Positions 8,560-19,084 are shown, numbered from the stretch's first letter. The stretch: 64,000 nt of DNA from Ochromonas danica (GCA_015146655.1 VKHL01000093.1:1-64000), one strand, 5' to 3'. Notes: generated from the letters alone by a model not told the origin. Numbers and translations: made by a program.

Positions 8560-11500
8560 ATGACCAGCGCCATACAGCGCCGAAAAGAGAAGAATGAAGA
8601 GCGAAAGTGGCAACTAGTTTGGCAGACAGCCCTCTATGACGCCTCTATGCAGAATGGCGACTTGCGCTTGTCCTGGACGACTTCGCCTGCTATCCATCCC
8701 ATGCTCTACACCTTCCACGAAACGTTCGGCATAAACTTGTGCTCTCTGCGCCTCATTGGAATTGGATTGACCTCCTTGCCCGAGGACTTCTTCCCTGCCC
8801 TGCGCCTGCTCGAGGTGCTGGCCATCGAGAACAACCCGTTGCCTTCCCTGCCCGACAACATCGATTGCATGCTATCTCTACGCGAGCTAAGCCTATCCAA
8901 CAACAAGTTGGTCAGTCTACCCAGAAGAATGGGCTATCTCTGCTCGTTGACCAAGCTCGCACTGAATAACAATTGCCTGGAGGCGTTGCCTCCTTCCATT
9001 GGAGCGTTGGCCTCTATCGAGCGCCTAGACGTTGAGTGCAATGCCCTCTCCTTACTCCCTGAGAGTCTCGATCAGATGACTTTGTGTCGTAGTGTTATTG
9101 TGAGTCAGAATCGTTTGCAGCGTCTGCCTCGCTGCCTCGGTCGCATGCCAAGCCTTACACTCCTCAGTGCCACCTCCAATGAATTGCAGTATCTGCCTCT
9201 AGACCTCTGCACTCATACCTCTTTATCCGTGCTTCGTTTGTCGCGCAATAAGCTGTCAGCGTTGCCAGAAAGAGTGGGTGAATTGGTGCAACTCGTTGAG
9301 TTGGCGATCGACCACAACATGCTCACTTCTTTGCCTATCTCACTGCATCGTCTCACTCAATTGCGCATCTTGCGCATTGATGGCAATGCCATATTGGATC
9401 CGCCGTCAGAAGTCTTGGCGCGTGGCGCTAAAGCTGTGGTCCAACATTTTCGCTCTCACTTCCTCGATGATAAGGAGGCGCGCATGCGGCACATCATCCT
9501 GGCTACTCAATCCGCGCTTCGAGATATTCACGACTTTGGGTTTCATGATCCGGCGTTTTTCGAGATGGATGTTGTTCTCTCGGGGGAGAAGTATTTTGGT
9601 CTCCAGCCGCGCCATCTCTTTGATGATCTGTTGCCCAAGTTGCGGCGTATGGCTCAGCAGCGAGAGCAGATCGCCTCCTTGCCCTTCACAGAGGAAGAAG
9701 TGATGTGGGCTTGGAGCCATTATACCGACGCCAACGGCCCTGTGCTGCGAAGAGACAAGGTCTGTTTCCGCCGTTGTCGATGCTCTCCTCCTTGTCTGCC
9801 TCCAAGACCAGGTTATCTTTGCCAGCGCGATGCCTACTGCTTTAAGCAGGTCATATGCCGATTGCGCGATAAACAAGAGAGGCTATGGAGGGCATACAAA
9901 GAGTCTTCAGAACAAGATGCTGTACGCCGTGCTGAAGCCGAGGCTCGCGCCTATCTGTCTGGCCGTGAAGGACATCGTTGGCTGCAGAATGCAGCGTACG
10001 AACAAGCTGAGGAGCAGTTGTTAGATGGAGGTGTTGGTCGTGTAGTGCAAAATCGCATAGATCGTGCCGAAGCTCGCAAGCGACGCATTGTTCACGCCTT
10101 TCAGAAGCGGCAAGTTCGTCTTGCGGCTATACGGGACCGTAAAGCCTCTGCGCTACAAGCTGAGCTTGATAAGCTGAAAGGTGTGCGTGGCAATGCTGGT
10201 GATGGCTATTTGCGTGCTGTTCTGGACCAGCGCATCCAAGCTGTGGTCGCCCAGCTCTCCGCTATCCCAGAAGCTCGCCAACTGCAAGAGCTGGAGAGGA
10301 AGTGCGAGGACGCTGTCCAAGCTATCGAAGACGCACTATACCGCACGTCTTCTTCAGAGAATGAAGATTCTACTTCTGCTGAAGAAGAGTTGGAGCAGCA
10401 AGAGGAGGAAGAAGAGGAGCGGCAGCAGAAGGAGCGCGCGGCAGCATTGAAGGAAGCCAAAGAAGCCGAAAGTCTCTCGGAGGACTTGCAACGGCTTTGG
10501 ATGCGCACAAAGGGTTTGTTTCAGCCAATCCAAGCACGCATGGCTCGTCGTACTATACGATGGACACGTCGAGCTCAGCGCTATGCACGTGACGTGGTTG
10601 AAGTGCAAACTATTCGATGGAAACGAACACTTGACCGTCTGCGCGGCAACCTGGACGAGTTACAGCGAGAGCTTGCACACGAATTGGAAAGACAATACAT
10701 TGCTCATGAAATAACCCGTGCGAGAGAGAAGGTGAGACGTGAGTTTCATGTGCTCGAAGAAGTGCGCCAGAGCTTGCAAGGCAGTTCCTTGCTGCAGTGT
10801 TTCCTCTCTTGGAAGCGTTGGGTTTGGTCGAAGCGCCAACGACTTCGCCGTGATGCACGCAGACAATACCGCCTTGCTACACGAGGGTATCTCGCTGCTG
10901 TTGAAAGCGTTCGTTCGGCTCAAGCTCAGGTGGACATGTGGCGGAGGCAAGTGGACGTTTTCAGCGATCGTCCCTTCTTCGTGCACAGTGTGACGGGGGC
11001 AGTGACATGGGAGACTCCTGGCCTGCAACACTATCTTCCACCCAACTTCTCAATTCCACCTCCACTGCCTGTTTCTGAATACTATAGTGTCGATCCTGAT
11101 GACCCTTTGAGGTGCTCATCGTCCTCATCGGACAGCTCCACGGAGAGTCTCACAGCGTGGCAGGAACGCTACGGACGAAATCGTCGCGGCTTGCGAATGA
11201 AGATGGAGCAAGAAGAACAACAAATAAAAGAGCGTAAAGCAGAGAAGAGTGAACCCTATGATGGGTCTGAGGAGGGAGGGGGACAAAGTCAACAGCAGGT
11301 AGGTCAAGAGGAGCAGGACGGGAAGTTGCAGGAAAAGCTGACACTCCCTCCTATTCGTGGAGCATTGCCATCCACCCCAGCCACTCCAGTCACTCCAGCC
11401 AAAGCTTTCGAGGATCCACGAGAAAAGTATAGTCAATCGTTTTGGGAGGCGGTGGCGTGGGCCAAAGAGGTGCAACACAGTGACTTCTACCATAAGCTGG

Positions 11501-12249
11501 TTGAGAAGATTGGCGGAGGCTTTGTCCCCACCTCGTACTCAGACACTCACACCACCATGCACCCAACCACTGCCAATAAATCACATGATATTGAGAGCGA
11601 AGAGATACAGACATTTAATGGTGAAGAGGTTGTGTTTGGTCGACTGGATGGGTACGAAGAAGCCTCATCCAACAGAGAAGCAGATGTTGAACAAGTCCGC
11701 TCGCGGGCTTCCGAGGAGCAGGAGAAAGCTTATGCTTCCATTCGCCGCATCCGAAATCGTCCCCACGAAGCAAGGAGGCAGCTTTATATGGAGCAGGCGG
11801 TGCGCAAACCAAAGTCTCATCTGCAAGCGATGGCCCAGCAGAGTCTGCCTTCCATTCTCGATGCTGCACCTCTGGCACAGCCTGGGATGACGCAAAGCAA
11901 CGAAGAGATGATAGGCATGAAGAAAAAGGGAAAAGCGCCTGTTATTGCGGATCCTCTCAATCCCACAGAAGAGGAATTGTTGCGGTTGGCAGGAGGGGAT
12001 GTGGATATGATCCACACAGGGAAACCTGGATTTGACTTACGCACTATCCTCGCTCAACGTGCCGTTCACATCAAGCAGCAGCTCCGTGTTAAAGCCCTCG
12101 AAGACAAACCGCAGTTACGATCCAAGTATGGCCAGTCCTTCTTTCAGCGTGAGATCATGCCCTTTTTTGTTCATCGCGTGGATAGCAGCGACAGCAGCGG
12201 AGAGGAAGAACCACAACCCAAAGGAAAGAGAGGGAAGAAGTTGAAATGA
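8560..12249 (+). CDS. Leucine-rich repeat, coiled-coil and WW domain protein
   Basis: Single exon, 1229 residues. About ten leucine-rich repeats lie at residues 45-295 (for example LRELSLSNNKLVSLP and LSVLRLSRNKLSALP). A short Cys-rich patch follows near 410-430, then long charged coiled coil (about 440-790) including an acidic EEEEEE stretch. A WW domain is at about 795-825 (RPFFVHSVTGAVTWETPGL, second Trp followed by Pro). The C-terminal third is polar and charged. The layout suggests a cytoskeletal or ciliary scaffold, but I know no exact orthologue. It is head to head with recA and tail to tail with EMC4. Confidence 0.88.
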   Translation: MTSAIQRRKEKNEERKWQLVWQTALYDASMQNGDLRLSWTTSPAIHPMLYTFHETFGINLCSLRLIGIGLTSLPEDFFPALRLLEVLAIENNPLPSLPDNIDCMLSLRELSLSNNKLVSLPRRMGYLCSLTKLALNNNCLEALPPSIGALASIERLDVECNALSLLPESLDQMTLCRSVIVSQNRLQRLPRCLGRMPSLTLLSATSNELQYLPLDLCTHTSLSVLRLSRNKLSALPERVGELVQLVELAIDHNMLTSLPISLHRLTQLRILRIDGNAILDPPSEVLARGAKAVVQHFRSHFLDDKEARMRHIILATQSALRDIHDFGFHDPAFFEMDVVLSGEKYFGLQPRHLFDDLLPKLRRMAQQREQIASLPFTEEEVMWAWSHYTDANGPVLRRDKVCFRRCRCSPPCLPPRPGYLCQRDAYCFKQVICRLRDKQERLWRAYKESSEQDAVRRAEAEARAYLSGREGHRWLQNAAYEQAEEQLLDGGVGRVVQNRIDRAEARKRRIVHAFQKRQVRLAAIRDRKASALQAELDKLKGVRGNAGDGYLRAVLDQRIQAVVAQLSAIPEARQLQELERKCEDAVQAIEDALYRTSSSENEDSTSAEEELEQQEEEEEERQQKERAAALKEAKEAESLSEDLQRLWMRTKGLFQPIQARMARRTIRWTRRAQRYARDVVEVQTIRWKRTLDRLRGNLDELQRELAHELERQYIAHEITRAREKVRREFHVLEEVRQSLQGSSLLQCFLSWKRWVWSKRQRLRRDARRQYRLATRGYLAAVESVRSAQAQVDMWRRQVDVFSDRPFFVHSVTGAVTWETPGLQHYLPPNFSIPPPLPVSEYYSVDPDDPLRCSSSSSDSSTESLTAWQERYGRNRRGLRMKMEQEEQQIKERKAEKSEPYDGSEEGGGQSQQQVGQEEQDGKLQEKLTLPPIRGALPSTPATPVTPAKAFEDPREKYSQSFWEAVAWAKEVQHSDFYHKLVEKIGGGFVPTSYSDTHTTMHPTTANKSHDIESEEIQTFNGEEVVFGRLDGYEEASSNREADVEQVRSRASEEQEKAYASIRRIRNRPHEARRQLYMEQAVRKPKSHLQAMAQQSLPSILDAAPLAQPGMTQSNEEMIGMKKKGKAPVIADPLNPTEEELLRLAGGDVDMIHTGKPGFDLRTILAQRAVHIKQQLRVKALEDKPQLRSKYGQSFFQREIMPFFVHRVDSSDSSGEEEPQPKGKRGKKLK

Positions 12250-12333
12250 CCACAGGAGATAACCTAGACGGACAGGCTTCAATTCAATTATTAACTTAAT
12301 GTATCCCTTATCTTATGTACACGTTTTAGGCGA

Positions 12334-12939
12334 CTAGAGGGCGGAGGGGATGAGGGCAGTCTCCTGGTAGACCACCCGCGGTAGATAGTCCACCCAGTCC
12401 ACGGAGGTCAGTGGAAGGAGTCCCATGGTAGAGCATTTATAAAGAGCGACGGCCAGAGCGAGGACCTGCAGGGCGATGAAGATGGCCTTGGCCGTGCGCA
12501 GATTGACACCTTCGTCCTTCTCAAAAGCGCGAAAGGGCTCGTTGACTGCCACCAAAGCTTTTAACGGGTTTACCAAGGCCATGCCAGTCATCATTATGCT
12601 GAAGATCTGGATGCTTGATCCGGACATCCAGAGCATGAAGGCTGTGGTGAAGAGGTTCTTGCCCGGTGCCAGTGCGATGTTCATCACCTGACGCTGCTTT
12701 GCCGCAATTTGCATCTCTTGAGTGTAGTTTACAGAGCTGTCGTCCACCTCCTGAAAGCCATCCAGACGGTCAAACACTAGCCACAGTTAAGGTAAGGTCG
12801 CAGTCAGTCAAAGTCTCACCGAGGAATTGCTGATGATGTGACCAGGTGGAACAGGAAGTAGAGACTCGCTCTTGGAAACTACATGTTGGTGACGAGGATT
12901 TAAATCAAATGCCCATTTTGACGCAGTTTTTGTTGTCAT
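12334..12939 (-). CDS. EMC4: ER membrane protein complex subunit 4 (EMC4/TMEM85)
   Basis: Two exons: 12939-12820 and 12750-12334 (69-base intron, phase 0); 178 residues, the usual length. EMC inserts tail-anchored and multi-pass proteins into the ER membrane. Family marks: an N-terminal WAFDLNP, KQRQVMNIALAPGKNLFTTAF leading into the first membrane segment (FMLWMSGSSIQIFSIMMTGM), NPLKALVAVNEPF, and VALYKCSTMGLLP, which matches the AVYKCQSMGLLPT of animals. The start ATG is in the first exon; the second exon alone lacks the conserved N-terminus. It is head to head with the PUB-domain gene. Confidence 0.93.
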
Positions 12940-13019
12940 CGTCCAATCTTGGTCTCGGGGTTAGACCAGCGCTATTTCTTCCTCTTCCCTGAGATATTAT
13001 TAGGATGCGCTGGACCTTT

Positions 13020-13051
13020 CCAGATCTCCAAATATCCAGATTTGGGATTTT
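13020..13051. promoter_or_regulatory. Array of CCAGATTT-like octamers between EMC4 and PUB-domain gene
   Basis: Contiguous 8-base units CCAGATCT, CCAAATAT, CCAGATTT, followed by GGGATTTT. CCA repeats at 13020, 13028 and 13036. The array lies 81 bases from the EMC4 start and 91-120 bases from the PUB gene start. A regulatory role is inferred. Confidence 0.55.
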
Positions 13052-13141
13052 GATGGGTAGTCTGTTCTATTTGTGAGAACTTTGACCTAATTGATTCATT
13101 TTATATCTCCTTCCCTGTCCATAAATAAATTAAAATAAGGG

Positions 13142-14149
13142 ATGGAAAAGCCTTCTAAAATAGGCCCTCATCTAGTTGGAAAGAAGGACCTGCGGGGCGA
13201 TTCTGTCTTCGGAGCAGCGAGTCGCGAGGAAGTGGAGGAGCTGCTCTGGCTGCAGTGCGCTCGTCTGCTCATGTCTCTGCCGCTGAGCAGTCTGCACGAC
13301 CTTGAAGGCTGTCTGATCAAGATTCTGGACAATCTGCTCGCCCATCCTGGGGATGAGAAGTTCAGCACTTTGAAGAAGAGCAACGCCTCGCTGCAGCGCC
13401 ACCTCTTCGCCTACCCTGGCGGGCCACAGATCCTCCTGGCCTTGGGCTTCCAGTGGTCGTTATTACACAATCCTGATGGGTCAGAGATGAAGGTTCTCAC
13501 CTTGCCCGTGTCCTATGTCCAGAACCCCGCTCCCTTCCTGCGGCAAGCCCAGGCCTGCAGGGCGTGGCTCGCGCAGACCTGCGCCACCTGTGAGGAACTC
13601 TACAGACAGAAGTTGCAAGCCTGGTCTGACGATCTCGATAGTATGCCTCTCCCAGACATCCCAGCGGAGAGTCTGGTGCTGGTGGATATGCCGTCTATCT
13701 CAGCCAAGGCTGGCTTCCTGCTGGAGGACACGCTGAGCGCTGTGAGGGAATTCGCCTGCAGCTTCTTCCATCCTTCCATGAGACATCTGGTATACCTTCG
13801 AACTATAGATTCCAGTCAGGCTTTGGAGAAGGAGTTAGGTTGCTCTCTAGCTGATTTGAGCTTCTATCCTCGAGTGCGCCTGATCGCCAGCACGCGAGAG
13901 ATTGAGGGCGTGGTTGCAGCTGCTCGAGAACGAGTCCTAGCTCAGCACGCAGAGAAGAAAGAAGTTAAAGTCATCAATCGACGTAAAGTGGAAGAGGATA
14001 AGCGGCAGCGAGAGCAAGACAGAGAGCGAGTGCTGGCTGCCTTCCGGGGCGACCGCGAGCGCTTTCTTGAGAATCAGACAGCAACTGAGCAAGCTGAGCA
14101 ATTACTCGAGCAAGAGGAGGAGGAAAAGAAAGCAAAGCTGAAGATGTAG
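13142..14149 (+). CDS. PUB (PUG)-domain protein
   Basis: Single exon, 335 residues. Residues about 25-105 form a PUB domain, the fold that binds the C-terminal tail of p97/VCP/CDC48 in peptide N-glycanase and UBXN6: LIKILDNLLAHPGDEKFSTL, then KKSNASLQRHLFAYPGG and ILLALGFQW. The middle is undefined. The end (residues 270-335) is a charged helix (RRKVEEDKRQREQDRERVLAAF) like the segment before a UBX domain in UBXN proteins, but no UBX domain follows. The protein is probably a CDC48 adaptor in ubiquitin-linked degradation; that role is inferred from the domain. Confidence 0.82.
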   Translation: MEKPSKIGPHLVGKKDLRGDSVFGAASREEVEELLWLQCARLLMSLPLSSLHDLEGCLIKILDNLLAHPGDEKFSTLKKSNASLQRHLFAYPGGPQILLALGFQWSLLHNPDGSEMKVLTLPVSYVQNPAPFLRQAQACRAWLAQTCATCEELYRQKLQAWSDDLDSMPLPDIPAESLVLVDMPSISAKAGFLLEDTLSAVREFACSFFHPSMRHLVYLRTIDSSQALEKELGCSLADLSFYPRVRLIASTREIEGVVAAARERVLAQHAEKKEVKVINRRKVEEDKRQREQDRERVLAAFRGDRERFLENQTATEQAEQLLEQEEEEKKAKLKM

Positions 14150-14216
14150 GAGGATTATTGCACAAAGATTAACTTTACTGTTCTTATCTAGGTGAGCAGA
14201 TAGTGGTGGAGCTAAT

Positions 14217-14280
14217 CTACTGTACTATACTGTACTGTATTATACTATACTATACTGTACTGTATGTGTAGGTAGGTAGG
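14217..14280. repeat. TACTG/TACTA simple repeat plus TAGG run
   Basis: A short imperfect tandem of ACTGT/ACTAT pentamers (about 14217-14265) followed by GTAGGTAGGTAGGT. It lies between the convergent ends of the PUB-domain and F-box genes, so both 3' UTRs may include it. Confidence 0.7.
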
Positions 14281-14284
14281 TTAG

Positions 14285-15643
14285 CTAGGTCCACCAACTG
14301 TCTGTGAGGGCGATGCGCACAGCAGGGAATTGCTCAGAGATTGCTTGCAGACGCTCTTCCATCTGCTCCCACGCGCCTGTGACTCCTGCTGCACCTCCTG
14401 CTCCCACTTCTTCGTCATTAAGAAAGTCGCTCGCATTCTCGTAAAAAGTGACTTCTTCGAGATACTCTGCTTCGCGCAAGAGACGAGGAAGGCTGTCAAT
14501 CAACACATCGTCATAAATCGTCTTTAGTCGACGCAGCTGTGTAAAGCGCGCCAGTTCTATAAAAGCTGCACTTTCTAAGCTAACAAACTCTCCTGCTAAT
14601 TCCAGTGAGGTGAGCTTGGGACAACCCTGCTGTAGGATTTGCATTGATCGCTGGCAAATATCTTGAGGAATATTGTCATGCCCAGCGTGACCCAAAGCTA
14701 ACCGTAGAATGAGTGATTCTAAGTCTGGCAGCCTCCGGGCAATAGCTATGATAGTGGGATTGGCAAAGGAACAGGAGACCTTCAGATCAACCTCCTTCAA
14801 CCCAGCCGGCAAAGCGGCGATAAAAGCCATTGTCTCTTGCACGCTGCCAGGCAAATCAAGTTCACTATTGGCGAACTCCAAGCGCTGCAGAGTTGGCAAT
14901 GCCAAACTGCCAGAAAGACGACAACCAGTCTCATAAAGAGATAAAGTGGTGAGGGAAGGACAGACAAAGGCTTGCAGGTCTTCTAATTGCTGCCGCCCCT
15001 CCACTGCCAAAGTCTGCAGTACAGGACAATGCCTCGTTACCGCCTGCAAGACGTCAAAGGGGGCACCCTCCATGAACTTCAGCGAGAGCAATTGATCGCC
15101 CAATCGAGCGAGAAAGTCGATAACGGATATGCTTGAGGGCTGCTTGGGCCAGTCGTAGACGATCAGGCTCTCGAGATGCAGCCGCACATTGGCAGGCAGG
15201 GATTGCATCTTCAACAGTGTGACGGCGCTGTCACCAGACAGGGGAGCTATACGAAGATGCATCCTCTTGACTGTGTTGCGCTCAGAAAGAGCTTCCACGA
15301 AAGAAGGAATGGTCGGCAAGGTCAAGTGCAGCCGCACAAACTCCAAGCAGGTGCGCGAGCAGATCGCCCGGGCAGTGCTCTGAGAGAGCTTGTTTCGGCC
15401 GCACTCGAAGCACGTCTTGGATATACACATGTCCACAGGAATGTCTCCCCAGATACGATTAGTCAATACTGCTTCTCGCAGAGGCTTGGAGCACTGGCTG
15501 AGAGGAAGCAAGTCCTCGAAGACGTCCAGGTAGCCGAAGACGAGATAGAAGAGATTGTCTTCGAGCAGCGAGAACCCGTTCTTTCTCCTCCTTTTGCGGT
15601 GCGTTTTACCACTTGAAGAGTTGCAGAAACGCGTCGCAGGCAT
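14285..15643 (-). CDS. F-box-like, leucine-rich repeat protein
   Basis: Single exon, 452 residues. Residues about 23-70 look like an F-box (LLEDNLFYLVFGYLDVFEDL, then LSQCSKPLREAVLTNRIW). Irregular leucine-rich repeats of the cysteine-containing/RNI kind follow to about residue 430 (for example LTTLSLYETGCRLSGSLALP and LTSLELAGEFVSLESAAF). Such proteins usually serve as substrate receptors of SCF ubiquitin ligases; the exact substrate cannot be told. The F-box is weak, so a plain LRR protein is the alternative. It is head to head with NAA10. Confidence 0.75.
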   Translation of the reverse strand: MPATRFCNSSSGKTHRKRRRKNGFSLLEDNLFYLVFGYLDVFEDLLPLSQCSKPLREAVLTNRIWGDIPVDMCISKTCFECGRNKLSQSTARAICSRTCLEFVRLHLTLPTIPSFVEALSERNTVKRMHLRIAPLSGDSAVTLLKMQSLPANVRLHLESLIVYDWPKQPSSISVIDFLARLGDQLLSLKFMEGAPFDVLQAVTRHCPVLQTLAVEGRQQLEDLQAFVCPSLTTLSLYETGCRLSGSLALPTLQRLEFANSELDLPGSVQETMAFIAALPAGLKEVDLKVSCSFANPTIIAIARRLPDLESLILRLALGHAGHDNIPQDICQRSMQILQQGCPKLTSLELAGEFVSLESAAFIELARFTQLRRLKTIYDDVLIDSLPRLLREAEYLEEVTFYENASDFLNDEEVGAGGAAGVTGAWEQMEERLQAISEQFPAVRIALTDSWWT

Positions 15644-15956
15644 GGCGTCTTGGAACCTTCTTCAGAGGAGAAACAGGAGCGACGGAGAGAACGAGAAAAA
15701 CAGAGACCGCCCCAACGATTCTCAATTCTCCAAGAAGAGCTTACAGTCTAGTCGATAGGTAGGTTCCAAAAGAATGGAGGGATAGGGATGAAGTGATGAA
15801 TGAAAGGCACTGCACTTGCTTTGCTTGTTCCTGCTGCTCCAACTGCACCCACGCAACACAATAATGACTGACCCCAGATGTCCAACCTCCCAGATATCTA
15901 GCCTAGACTGCTCAGCTCAGCCACAAAGGCGAAAATAATTCATTGACCGGGTCGTA
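15644..15956. promoter_or_regulatory. Shared 5' region of F-box gene and NAA10, with octamer array
   Basis: A 313-base head-to-head gap. At 15874-15897 it holds three contiguous units CCAGATGT, CCAACCTC, CCAGATAT, with CCA at 15874, 15882 and 15890. This is the same 8-base phasing as in other promoters of the window. No open frame of note. Confidence 0.5.
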
Positions 15957-16653
15957 ATGGTAAGCATTCGTCAAGCCACAGCAGAAGACCTTCTTCTGAT
16001 CCAAAATTCTAACCTTTGGTGTCTTCCTGAGAAGTAAGTATTGAGTTTCGTTGCTGATTTGCCTCGCCTCATCCTTCTGCTTCTCTCCCAGCTACCAGCT
16101 CAAATACTACTTGTATCATTACCTGTCCTGGCCACAGCTCATCCATGTGGCAGAGAATTACAAGGGAGAGATTGTAGGCTACGTGTTGGCGAAGATGGAG
16201 GAGGACGCTAGTCCACCACATGGTCATATCACTTCCTTGGCAGTGCTGCGCACTCACCGCAAAACCGGCATCGCCACTCAGCTCATGCGCCAGGCTCACT
16301 TGCGCATGCAAGACTGCTTCGGAGCCGTTTACTGCTCTTTACACGTTCGCTATACAAACATGGCCGCCTACCACCTCTACTCACAGACCCTCTGCTACAA
16401 GGTGGAGAACGTGGAGAAAGGCTACTATGCCGATGGAGAAGATGCCTATTACATGAAATGCACATTTGAGCAGCCTAAGAAGAAGGGAAAGAAGGCTAAG
16501 CCGCTGGACACCCTGGACCATGTCAACAATGCCATGAGCCACCTAGAGCTGGCCAAGCAGGTCACGACTGGCAAGCCGACCAGCTCGAGCAGTGGCAACA
16601 CACACCTTAGCCAGCCACAGGCTGGGGCAGAAGAACCTGCGACAGAGAATTAG
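15957..16653 (+). CDS. NAA10: N-alpha-acetyltransferase 10, catalytic subunit of NatA
   Basis: Two exons: 15957-16033 and 16092-16653 (58-base intron, phase 2); 212 residues. NatA acetylates N-termini of nascent proteins after Met removal. The fold is a GNAT acetyltransferase: start [16 protein letters not shown], the substrate loop [31 protein letters not shown], the acetyl-CoA motif [13 protein letters not shown], and [13 protein letters not shown]. These match the human protein nearly position by position. The polar C-terminal tail (about residues 160-212) is poorly conserved, as usual. Conserved residues before LPENY come only from the first exon, which fixes the splice. Confidence 0.96.
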
Positions 16654-16709
16654 TAAAGACAATCGTTGGCGTTAACTTAAGAAGAGTATCAGCGGAGCTG
16701 TAAGCTAGC

Positions 16710-17961
16710 TCAGCCCTGAGCTCTGGCCGCCATAGCCATAGAGGTGAGGCGCGTCAGGTCTGCTGCCCATTGCACTGAACAGCAAGTCAGCTTTGGAAGG
16801 CCCAGTGTGTTACATAATAAACCAGCACTTAGAGGACAGAGAAAAAAGAAGAGTGGAAGAAAAGAAGAAGAAGAAGAAACAAAGGAGAAAAGCAGAAGCG
16901 CGCAGGTGGACATCATCATCATCCTCTCTAGGCCTTAGAAATGAACAGCTCGTGGAGGAGAACGCAGCCTATTCGCTGTGCGGGAGCGAAGGCTACCTGC
17001 AGCCATGACTGCCATGGTGGAGAAGTTCTGCTCGAAGGAGTGCTGCGGACTGCTCTTGACTCGCTCAGTGATGACCTTGGGCTGCACCGCCGTGCCTCCC
17101 TTGGGATTGTAGATCATTGCATGGTCAGCAAAGTCTTCCCACTCCACGAACCTAGGTAGAGAGCGGTATTAGCATCGTGGAGAAAGCATGGAGAGGGAAG
17201 GATGGGATGGATGGCCTCACCCGTCATTGTTGTGATCGAAATAAGCGAAGAGCGCCAAGCTCTGCACATCATCGAACTGGATGTTTAACTTCTCCAAGCA
17301 AATGCGGAACTCTCCTTCGTCCAGTACCCCATCTCCGTTGATGTCAAAGGCCTCGAAGAGCTTTCTTGTGCGGATGAGCTGGCTGGCGTAGGAATTGACT
17401 CGCTCTGACATCTTCGCCTGCACGAGTCGTAACAACATCTCTTGGCTCTGTCCACGATCCATCAACTGTTGCACAGAGGCAGCATAGCGCTCGATGATGT
17501 CCATGTGCTTGGCAAAGGATCGGAAGTTGAAGCCTGACCCTTCCTGTGGCTCAGGCTTGCTCTCCTCGGGCTGGCCATCGTCGAAGAGATTCGTTCGAGG
17601 AAGCAGCTGCTTCTCTTCACAGGGAACCTCTGGCTCGCCGATAACTGAGCGTCGGAATGGTCGATGACCTACAGCAACAATCACACGAGACAGATAAAGC
17701 ACAGTCATTAAGGCATCCGCACCTCCCTGAGAGACAAGGGATGACAGGGAAAGAGCAAAGTTGCTTGCCTGTGTAGCCACGAATCATTAACTTGCGAGAA
17801 GGAGAGTCCAAAACGTGCTCTCCCACCCATCCATGGGGGAAGTGGCCTGTGTAGCCCACGAGCGGATCTTCTCGATGATAGGGTCTCTTCATCTTGTCTA
17901 CATAGGTGGACCTCCCGAAATTGGTCGAAGATTCCACGGGAGCGAAGGAAGAAGAGGACAT
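16710..17961 (-). CDS. EF-hand protein with GYTGH motifs, probably ciliary
   Basis: Four exons: 17961-17769, 17668-17221, 17151-16997, 16774-16710; 286 residues. The N-terminal part contains two GYTGH motifs (GYTGHFPHGWVGEH and, across the first splice, RGYTGHRPFRRS), as in FAM166/CIMIP2-type microtubule inner proteins of cilia. Two adjacent canonical EF-hands follow: FDINGDGVLDEGEF and, across the second splice, FDHNNDGFVEWEDF, so Ca2+ binding is likely. The first intron has a GC donor (ACAG/gcaagc). The last intron is 222 bases, the longest found in the window. Ciliary placement is inferred from the motif. Confidence 0.82.
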
Positions 17962-18524
17962 CTTCTTCTTTGTCTTTGTCTTTGACTGGCTCTAATCTAC
18001 CTGACAAGTTGTTACTGTATTATTGTATTCTTCTTCACTCGGCCAGCGAGCAGCAACAACACCACCAGCAGAACGCTTTGCCCGTTACACTTCCCTTCCC
18101 TCCTCACTCTCAATTACTATCTTCACGCGCATCCAGACAGAACAACTGCTGGAGCAGTGGAGAACACGAGAACAAAACCAAACAAAAAACCAGACTACAG
18201 TGTGCAAGGTGCCAATAGATAAGGAAACGACTCACCGCCAACTTCACTCTTATTGCACTTGCTGCTCTATGAATATGCTCTTCCCTTTGTCCCTGCATGC
18301 GAGTTAACCACCACATAAAATCTCCAGATTTCCAGATTTTGGCCCCCGGTGCGCCAGTTGGCGAGCTGCTTGCTGGATGGGAAGAAAAGGTCGCCAAACT
18401 CTTGCCAACACGTTTTTCTCTTGCTTGACAGCATTTGTATCCATTCCTTGTTTACGCTTTCCTATTGACTGAGTTTGCTGAAAGATCTTCTTTCCCAGCA
18501 GCAGATTGGCCATCCGAGTGAGCG
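17962..18524. promoter_or_regulatory. Long shared 5' region of EF-hand gene and ELOF1, with octamer pair
   Basis: A 563-base head-to-head gap. It contains two exact tandem copies of CCAGATTT at 18324-18331 and 18332-18339, preceded in phase by TAAAATCT. Scattered short frames occur on both strands but none has coding character. The rest is probably 5' UTR and promoter of both genes. Confidence 0.5.
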
Positions 18525-18914
18525 ATGGGACGTCGAAAGAAAGCCGCCAAGAAGGCGGTCAAGAAGAAGAGACCTACCGTTGCAAGAGTCTTTAAATGTC
18601 TCTTCTGTAACCACGACAAGTCTGTGACATGCAGCTTGGATATCAAAACGAAAGTGGGCGAGCTGTCCTGCAGTGTCTGCGACGCCACCTACAAGACTCA
18701 CATCCACGACCTCTCGGAGCCCATCGACGTCTTCACTGAGTGGCTGGATGAGACTGCTGATGCGCAGGCGAAGGCAGCGAAAAAGTACGCGCAAAGCAGC
18801 CAGGCGGACAGTCAGCATCACCTGCAGGAACGTGTGGAGCGGCTGTTCGAAGACGATCTCGACGAGGAAGACATCGCTGCGGCCAACGCCTACGACGATG
18901 TGGACGATGATTAG
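18525..18914 (+). CDS. ELOF1: Transcription elongation factor 1 homologue
   Basis: Single exon, 129 residues. Starts MGRRKKAAKKAVKKKRP, the basic tail typical of ELF1/ELOF1, which contacts nucleosomal DNA. The zinc ribbon uses Cys25, Cys28, Cys49 and Cys52 (FKCLFCNHDKSV and LSCSVCDATYKTHIHDLSEP), then VDV-like IDVFTEWLDE. The factor rides with RNA polymerase II during elongation and in transcription-coupled repair. An acidic tail (about residues 85-129, ending YDDVDDD) is longer than in the animal protein (83 residues) but similar tails occur in fungi. Confidence 0.95.
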   Translation: MGRRKKAAKKAVKKKRPTVARVFKCLFCNHDKSVTCSLDIKTKVGELSCSVCDATYKTHIHDLSEPIDVFTEWLDETADAQAKAAKKYAQSSQADSQHHLQERVERLFEDDLDEEDIAAANAYDDVDDD

Positions 18915-19084
18915 CAGTCGACTAGCAGTACTTATCGCTTTGTATATCTTCCAAACCCTCCCAGCTACTCGTAAATGTCAGCGTTTCGCTTGGCTTTCTA
19001 TTTAATTACAAAGGGTCTGTCTCTTCAGGCCATCACAATACATACAATAGGCCGCCGCCAGCCTGAACGAGCCCAGACAGAACC

